Source: Papaver somniferum
Taxonomy: Eukaryota; Streptophyta; Magnoliopsida; Ranunculales; Papaveraceae
Assembly (NCBI RefSeq): GCF_003573695.1
Contig: NC_039362.1
Span: forward strand, 191,967,827 to 192,031,826
Direction: 5' to 3'
DNA length: 64,000 nt
A program made the translations under genes and the position numbers. Every line of letters starts with the position of its first letter. The stretch's first letter is position 1. Below the pieces are notes generated by a model that was given only the letters and a program-made list of their open reading frames with translations, made no database searches and was not told the DNA's origin. Positions 58,206 to 64,000 of the stretch are shown here, one piece after another.

Positions 58206-58617
58206 AAACCCTAGTTTTTTTCTTTTTTCCCTCTACTTCTTCTTTCCCTCCAAACCTTAAAAAAGAAAATGAATTTCTACTTTAATCCTAACACTATAAT
58301 CAAACTCAAACACTAATTAATTTAACAAATATTAACTTAATTAATCATCACTAATTTAATAAGGGCGTATTAGGCATTAACATAAATAGTGGATAAGGAG
58401 TTTCTAGAAATTACTTCTTAAAGACCCTATTTTGTCATGTAGCTATAGGCCCCAATTTAGCCAGGTAAATAATAGTAGTATGTTGCATTTTGATTTGAAC
58501 CCAGAATATATGGATACCTGTATTTACTGTTAGATTTTTATCTTAGTACTCGGTTAAAATGTATCTGAAAATGTTCTTATGCAGTAGTGATAAGGCGCCT
58601 CCAGCTTCTTTGATTAA

Positions 58618-59595
58618 CAAGCCTGTTATAGGAGCGGCATGTTTTATTAGAGGGGTGGCAGTGTGATAGTAATGTCCCTTTAGTTGGTTACGGGATGTCC
58701 TAAAGAGGATGTAAATTGACTAGGTTACCTTCTCCATTTTTTAACCTAAATCAAAACTAATTTGAAGGTTTGTTTTCTTTCTTCTTCTCTTCTCCTCCTC
58801 CCGTCAACCGTAACCTCCATTACAACTCAAAATTTCACCGTCTTCGATTAATCGACGATTCAAAAATTAATCAAGTGTAGTGTAATGACTTATATGAAGT
58901 ATGTTTTGAAAAACCCAATTAGGGTTTAGTTTATTTTGTTCGATTTTAGTTTCATTTCTATCAAAAATTAGGGTTTTAGATGAAATTTGAAATTGAAGTT
59001 TCTGGGTTTACGTGAGTTATGGTTGATTTTAACTCTATTACGAACCGTAACTGGAGATTTTGATGTTGTTACGATTGGTAATGTTCTTATATCTGAAAAT
59101 TTCCTTCAGTTACGGTTGGTAACCATTTTAGTTTACGAACCGTAACTAAGTTACGGTTCGTATCGAGCATTTGGTTACCAACCGTAACTGATTTACAGAT
59201 CGTATCCAACATTTAGTTACCAACCGTAACTGGCTTTACGATTGAGTTTTCCTCAAATTTAACCAGTTACGGTTGGTAGTTCATCTTTTACGAATCGTAA
59301 CTAAGATTTACGGTTGGTTACGAGCAAAATTCCAACCGTAATTAACTCTGAAAATGTAAAAAAAATGATTTTTTTTAACTCTAAAATCTGATTTTGTTTT
59401 GATTCAGAGTTAATTGAAGTGAAACTTAATCATTAACACTAAACTAGATTATCAACACTAAACTATGTAAAGGTTAATTTGTCATTTCCAGTTTTTTTTT
59501 GTATAAGAGACACTTGAATTATCATGTAATGACCCTTATTGTCCTATTACAATACCGCCCCTCTAATAAACCATGCTGCCCCTGTAATAGGCTTG
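58618..59595. mobile_element. Non-autonomous DNA transposon with an 8-bp TSD
   Basis: A 978-bp element with inverted ends of about 60 bp ('caagcctgttataggagcgg...attagaggggtgg' and its complement). The TSD TTGATTAA is perfect at 58610-58617 and 59596-59603. Eight bases fit hAT, though a MULE with a shortened TSD is possible. There is no coding sequence. The interior (58803-59345) contains about eleven copies of a 'gttacggttggtaac/aaccgtaact' motif in both orientations. Confidence 0.85.
58803..59345. repeat. Cluster of ACCGTAAC/GTTACGGT motifs
   Basis: Copies such as agttacggttggtaacc, cgaaccgtaactaag, ccaaccgtaactgg and tttacggttggttacg occur in both orientations at irregular spacing inside the 978-bp element. 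Confidence 0.88.
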
Positions 59596-59753
59596 TTGAT
59601 TAAGGCATGTGTATCTCTGTATGTATAATACAATTGCAGAATGGTGTAGTAACTGTAGTTTGGTTCCCCATTAGCAGCCATTGTCCAACCAACATTGTTG
59701 AGGAATGTGTTTGTCAAGTCAAGACATAATGTAGTGAAATTGAATTCATTTAT

Positions 59754-60349
59754 GGGCTTTTTGACAAAGTATCCCTACTTTTCACATTACACTAAAAAAT
59801 GTTTCCGTTTTTTTTTGAAATTTGTTAAAGTACCCCGTTTTATTCAAAAGACAAATTTCATCCAGTTAAGTGCTAGGTGGCAGTTATCTTTCCGACTAAA
59901 AGTCTTATTTACCCCTGAACTACATCTTCTTGGAGGGGAGGGTAAATGTCCGACGATCCTGAAAACGGTGTAACGATCCTGAACGGGGCTCGACGAACCT
60001 GAAAGCGTTGTCACGATCCTGAACCGGGCTTGACGAACCTAAAAATATGTCGTAGACGGTCGATTTCTTCCAACCAAAAACCCCAAAACACTTGAGATGA
60101 TGAATCCTTTTTGGGGAATGAGGTAACGAACCTGAAAGCGATGTAACGATCCTGAATCGGACTCGAAAAACCTGAAAAATGATGTATAAAGTCAATGTGG
60201 GAATAAATAAAGGGCAAATATGTAAAATAAATTATATTTAACTAACACTAGATGAAAAAACTAACGTGAGGGCTCTTTAACAAATTGTAAAAAAACGGAG
60301 ACATTTATTTTTTGGATATCAATAAAGGGAGTACTTTATCAAAATTCCC
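59754..60349. mobile_element. MULE-type MITE with a 9-bp TSD
   Basis: A 596-bp element beginning gggctttttgacaaagta and ending with its diverged complement (tactttatcaaaattccc). Inverted similarity covers about 100 bp on each side. The 9-bp TSD TTCATTTAT is perfect (59745-59753 and 60350-60358). The interior holds eight same-direction copies of 'acga(t/a)cctgaa' (59950-60175). The short open frames here only reflect that repeat. Confidence 0.88.
59950..60178 (+). repeat. Direct-repeat cluster of ACGA(T/A)CCTGAA
   Basis: About eight copies in one direction with irregular spacers containing 'cggg/cgga' (for example acgatcctgaacgggg, acgaacctgaaagcg, acgatcctgaatcgg). It lies wholly inside the 596-bp MITE. 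Confidence 0.85.
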
Positions 60350-60358
60350 TTCATTTAT

Positions 60359-61215
60359 TGTGCCAGCCAACCCCTTGTAGTGATGTTAATTCATTTTACC
60401 GCTCTTTGGGCATTACCATGTGTTTCCCTATCTCATTTAGCAGTGCATTAACCGAAAGAATTTGTAATGCTTTTTGAGTTGGACACTAGACCAGACAGCC
60501 CCCTTGCATTTTTACTGGACAAATTTTTTGACCTATCAAATTTAAGTTTCAAAAAGTACCGGTGCATAACGGTTCGGTTTCCAAAACAAGTAATGAGTGC
60601 ACATTGAAAATTGGAGTTATCTACTGTAGACTATGTGAAGACTTGATTTAGACTTGTACTGTTACTTTTTATCTTTCTCTCTGGTACTTATATTTTTATC
60701 TTCTTCTCTGTAATCTGTATAGAGAGATTTGTTTGTTCATCTTCATCAAGTCTAACAAGCAGAGGTGATCAAGTAAGTTTACTGTTTCCCTTTACTCATT
60801 TTGTGTTTGTTATTTCTTCCTTCTTCTTTAAAGGTTTTACTGATGAGATATTGGTAATTCTCAGGATCTCAGGAATCAAAGTATATATTCATTCATCAGC
60901 ACTAGTACATTTGGGCAAAGATTAGATTTTCATAAATCTAGTTCTTAGATCTTAAATTCCGCATATTTGTTCTCTTCACTCTTTTTGAATGCAAGAATAA
61001 ACAAGTAAGTAGATACGATCTCTATGATCTATTTATATGTACTTGTGGTAGATTATGTGCTTATTTTGGATCAAACTAGGTGTTGGGTGTTTTGGGTTTA
61101 AAGGGTTTTCACTAATTAAGTAGGTGTTGACGTGTTGTTAATGGATCAGTCATTTTTGTAACTGTCTTTTGGTGGAAAATTTCGAGTTTCAGAAATCTGC
61201 AGGTACTTGACAAGA
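60359..61215 (+). promoter_or_regulatory. Promoter and 5' leader (with intron) of the DUF3444 gene
   Basis: No other gene lies here. Pyrimidine-rich sequence at 60660-60740 fits a plant 5' UTR. A consensus donor (AAGTAAGT, about 60770) and an acceptor (ctgcag, ending 61202), with a U-rich stretch in between, suggest a 5' UTR intron of about 430 bp just before the start codon. This is inferred from splice-site consensus only. Confidence 0.5.
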
Positions 61216-63888
61216 ATGGATGTTGACCGGCTAAAACAAGAAAATGAATTACTAATGCACCCCCCTCCAGGGTTCGCACATCGCCAAGGAAATGCTCTAG
61301 GAAAAGAAGCTGCAAATGTCAACCGGCTGGAAGATGAAAAGACTGACAGCTGCAACAAGAATCAGAATTCGAAGGAAATAGCAGCAGATGATGATGACCT
61401 CAGTGAACCTGAATCAAGAAACATTGAAGTTCCGGATCCAGATTTTTATGACTTCGACAGGGACAGGACTGAAGAATGTTTAGCTGCTGATCAGATATGG
61501 GCTATTTGTGACGATTTAGATGCCATGCCTAGACTCTATGCACTAATCAGAAAAATTTATTCACCTTTCGAGGCGAGGATCATTTGGTTAGACTTTGTTC
61601 CTGATAACCAAGATGAGAAAGCTTGGGATACTAGTGGCTTGCCTGTTGCTTGCGGGAAGTTTGAGCATGGTAATAATGGTATCCTTGAAGGTATAGGTAA
61701 ATTTTCCCATAGGATTGTGTGTGAAAAAGATTGCAGAAACACTTACAAGATCTATCCTAGAAAAGGTGAAATTTGGGCCATCTTCAAAAACTGGAACATC
61801 AAATGGAGCTCTGATCCAAATAATCACCGAGAGTACGAGTATGAATTTGTGGAGGTCCTGTCAGATTATGACGAAGATATGGGGGTTATGGTTGCCAAGT
61901 TAGTTAAGATAAAAGGTTTTGTGTGCATGTACAAGCCGGTTACCACAAAAAATGGCATGGCTATAGTCCAGATTCCGGCTGATGAGCTTCTAAGATTCTC
62001 GCACATGGTTCCGTCAATTAGAACAACTGGCAAAGAACGAGAAGATGTCCCTGAAGGTTATTTTGTACTTGATCCTGCTGCCCTGCCCAGTTCTATCCTT
62101 GAAGAAGTACCTGATGTTATTGTTTCTGAGCGAGTTCCTACTTCATTGTCTTCGACAACAAACCCATCTCAATTTCCAGAGTCCGAATTGTATGTCTTTG
62201 ACGTTGATAAATCTCATGATAAATTGCAAACTGGTCAGGTATGGGCGTTGTATGACATAGATAGCATACCCAAGAGCTATGCTCGGATAAACAAGGTTGA
62301 ATCGTACCCGAGGTTCAAAGTGCATATACAGTGGCTTGAGAATGAAATGCCCACATGCTGTGGACTTTTTTCTAGTGGTGAGACAGCGGAGTTTGATGAA
62401 ACTGCTCGTTTCTCTCATCTTGCAGAAGGAGCTGTGGCTAGGACGAGAAATAAGTACGAGATTTATCCAAGAGATGGCGAAGTGTGGGCAATATACAGAG
62501 AATTCAATTCAGGATTATCTTCTTCCGGTCCCCAAAAGTGCCAGTACGACGTAGGCAAAGTTGTAAAGGCGAACGGTTCAATCAAGGTGCTTGTTTTGGA
62601 GAAGGTTTCTGGTTATTTAACGGTTTTTAAGGGTCGGAAAAACGCAGGGCATGAACACATACTGGAGATACCATGCCGGGATTTGCTTAGATTCTCTCAC
62701 CAAATGCCTGCATTCCTATTGACTGATGAAAAGGAAGGAACGCTGCGTGGATGTTGGAAGTTGGATCCGGATGCCATGCCTGTTTCTTTGTTCTATTTAG
62801 ATGGCTGCAAAGAGACTGCATTTTCAGACCAGGATGCTACTGAGGAAACCGTTCCAAATGGTGTGCGCACCAACCCTGACATTGTTGCTGAGAAAAGTCC
62901 CCATGAAATTAGAAAAAGGTCTCAATTTCGCAAGTCAAAGAAGAAAAAGAACTCTGAGCAGAAAAACAGCATGGATGGAGGAAGAAATATGGTAGGAGGT
63001 AACTCGTCTACAAGGTTTGCAGATGTTTATCATGAGAAGCGAGCTGAAGGAGCTTCTAATTGTAAGAGTAAGGATACCACTTTTGGCAGTAAAGACGCTG
63101 CTGCTCACGCTAAGAAGAGGAGTCCAGGAAGTGTGGATGTCCCACCTACCAGTGTGAATGAGCAAATCCTCTCTTCATCCACTTATGTGAAGATGTCTGA
63201 AATACCAGCCACAGTATTCTGCAACTTTGACGAAGAGCGGTCCTCTCATGAGAAGTTTAAAACTGGTCAGGTATGGGCTTTGTACTGCAAATTGGATGAT
63301 TTGCCAAAGAGCTATGCTCGGATAGAGAGTGTAGAGTTGTTTCCAGCTTTTAAACTGACTATTAAGTGGCTTGAATCGTGCCATCCACCAAGAGGCGTTG
63401 TTCCATGGGTTGACAAGGGAATGCCAGTATGCTGTGGAACATTTAATGTCGCCGATGGGGAAGGTGTTGTCTTTAAGGATGCCATTTCATTTTGTCATGA
63501 GTTAAGGGTAGTACCATCTGATAATACCGTTTACACTATCTATCCGAGGGCAGGGGAAGTGTGGGCTTTACACAGTAAAATTTGCTCTGACATGATGTGC
63601 TCCAACCTGAAGATATGCGAGTACCATTTGGTCGAAATCTTAGAGTTGGTGAATGATCGTTGGATAATCATTTCAGTTTTGCAAAGTGTTACTGGTTTCA
63701 AGACTGTGTTCAAGGTTAAAGGAAGAGAGGCACTTGATTCTATTACAGCTATACCGTGGATTGAATTATATAGATTCTCTCATCAAGTTCCTTCATTCAT
63801 GCTGAAAGAAGCAAGATATGGTGAGTTGCGTGGCTATTGGGAGCTCGATCCCAGATCAATGCCAGTTCATTTATATTCTTCGAACTGA
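61216..63888 (+). CDS. Protein with three DUF3444 domains, lacking a J domain
   Basis: A single coding exon of 890 residues from the first ATG (61216). Three DUF3444 units are visible at about residues 70-290, 320-535 and 660-885. Each opens with F.FD..R....F..GQ(V/I)WA(L/I)YD..D..P..YA and contains a W(L)E, then YPR.GE(V/I)WA(L/I), then I(P)..EL.RFSHQ(V/M)PS, ending G...LDP.A(L/M)P. Between units two and three is a Lys-rich linker (KSKKKKNSEQK). In plants DUF3444 usually follows a DnaJ J domain in Hsp40-like proteins; here the N-terminus is a short charged leader with no HPD motif, so it cannot act as a normal Hsp70 cochaperone. The molecular function of DUF3444 is unknown. The gene appears intact. 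Confidence 0.92.
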   Translation: MDVDRLKQENELLMHPPPGFAHRQGNALGKEAANVNRLEDEKTDSCNKNQNSKEIAADDDDLSEPESRNIEVPDPDFYDFDRDRTEECLAADQIWAICDDLDAMPRLYALIRKIYSPFEARIIWLDFVPDNQDEKAWDTSGLPVACGKFEHGNNGILEGIGKFSHRIVCEKDCRNTYKIYPRKGEIWAIFKNWNIKWSSDPNNHREYEYEFVEVLSDYDEDMGVMVAKLVKIKGFVCMYKPVTTKNGMAIVQIPADELLRFSHMVPSIRTTGKEREDVPEGYFVLDPAALPSSILEEVPDVIVSERVPTSLSSTTNPSQFPESELYVFDVDKSHDKLQTGQVWALYDIDSIPKSYARINKVESYPRFKVHIQWLENEMPTCCGLFSSGETAEFDETARFSHLAEGAVARTRNKYEIYPRDGEVWAIYREFNSGLSSSGPQKCQYDVGKVVKANGSIKVLVLEKVSGYLTVFKGRKNAGHEHILEIPCRDLLRFSHQMPAFLLTDEKEGTLRGCWKLDPDAMPVSLFYLDGCKETAFSDQDATEETVPNGVRTNPDIVAEKSPHEIRKRSQFRKSKKKKNSEQKNSMDGGRNMVGGNSSTRFADVYHEKRAEGASNCKSKDTTFGSKDAAAHAKKRSPGSVDVPPTSVNEQILSSSTYVKMSEIPATVFCNFDEERSSHEKFKTGQVWALYCKLDDLPKSYARIESVELFPAFKLTIKWLESCHPPRGVVPWVDKGMPVCCGTFNVADGEGVVFKDAISFCHELRVVPSDNTVYTIYPRAGEVWALHSKICSDMMCSNLKICEYHLVEILELVNDRWIIISVLQSVTGFKTVFKVKGREALDSITAIPWIELYRFSHQVPSFMLKEARYGELRGYWELDPRSMPVHLYSSN

Positions 63889-63967
63889 AGATTAGTAGGT
63901 GTGGGTAACTTTTATCTAGTTGGACAATCTAAGCCTGTAAGTGGAGCTTTTTAGAGTTGTATTTTGG

Positions 63968-64000
63968 TACTCCCTCCGTTTCTTTTTAATAGACCAGTTT
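63968..64000 (+). mobile_element. Left end of a Stowaway-like MITE, cut by the window
   Basis: The sequence tactccctccgtttcttttt followed by 'aatagaccagttt' is the standard start of plant Stowaway MITEs (TA target plus CTCCCTCCGT). It lies about 80 bp after the DUF3444 stop codon, so it is probably in or near the 3' UTR. Confidence 0.75.

Larger units (their letters stand above)
51727..58465 (-). mobile_element. MULE with FAR1-like transposase and OTU protease, containing a solo LTR
   Basis: Inverted termini (cctggctaaattgggg... at 51727 and its complement ending at 58465) are bordered by the 8-bp repeat TAAATAAT (51719-51726 and 58466-58473). About 20 bp of TIR are clear, with weaker similarity beyond. 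The minus-strand coding region (57377-54329, plus a probable first exon at 58205-57981) is of MULE type. An expected 9-bp TSD would be one base longer, so one base may have mutated. Without the solo LTR the element would be about 5.0 kb. AATCGG-motif clusters lie at 53878-54190 and 57488-57908. Confidence 0.85.

Overview
This is nuclear DNA of a flowering plant: AT-rich, with small-exon genes, GT-AG introns, plant-specific protein families (CHX antiporter, AN1-C2H2 SAP, DUF3444) and many plant transposons. Some repeat families made me think of Papaveraceae/Ranunculales, but that is a weak guess.

Host genes, left to right: a complete seven-exon uracil-DNA glycosylase (8275-11336, +); a CHX-type cation/H+ antiporter gene broken by one in-frame TGA (12236-15226, +); an AN1-C2H2 stress-associated protein (15681-17336, -) with a decayed duplicate of its 5' part beside it (17745-18279); an intronless, N-terminally short, divergent cyclin-B-like gene (39709-40584, +); a single-exon RBR-type E3 ubiquitin ligase (41089-41991, -); a decayed ARM-repeat gene (47697-48960, +); and a three-domain DUF3444 protein without a J domain (61216-63888, +). 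They look like independent loci, with no shared pathway.

The rest is mostly mobile DNA, and many element ends can be fixed to the base by terminal repeats plus target-site duplications (TSDs). 423-6146 is a Mutator-like element (MULE) with 117-bp terminal inverted repeats, a 9-bp TSD and two convergent genes. 6331-6603 is a MITE of the same family. 6681-7542 is a pogo-like remnant. 18279-21260 is the 3' end of a Sirevirus-like LTR element. 21604-22478 is a TRIM-like miniature LTR element. 23292-24891 is an LTR plus exactly its 18-nt primer-binding site, lying between two 167-bp direct repeats. 25483-37966 is a Ty1/copia element with 154-bp LTRs; a coding-poor Sirevirus-like element with 2.3-kb LTRs (29401-37160) is inserted in its gag region. 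38044-38560 and 59754-60349 are MULE-type MITEs. 43846-50745 is a candidate large DNA transposon holding three Myb/SANT-like gene remnants. 51727-58465 is a second MULE (FAR1-like transposase plus OTU protease) containing a solo LTR. 58618-59595 is a non-autonomous DNA element with an 8-bp TSD.

Three patterns are the most interesting. First, unrelated elements each carry a dense cluster of a private short motif, often in inverted pairs. Second, the LTR+PBS insert looks like captured plus-strand strong-stop DNA. Third, a gap in the old copia element is patched with filler copied from about 1 kb away.
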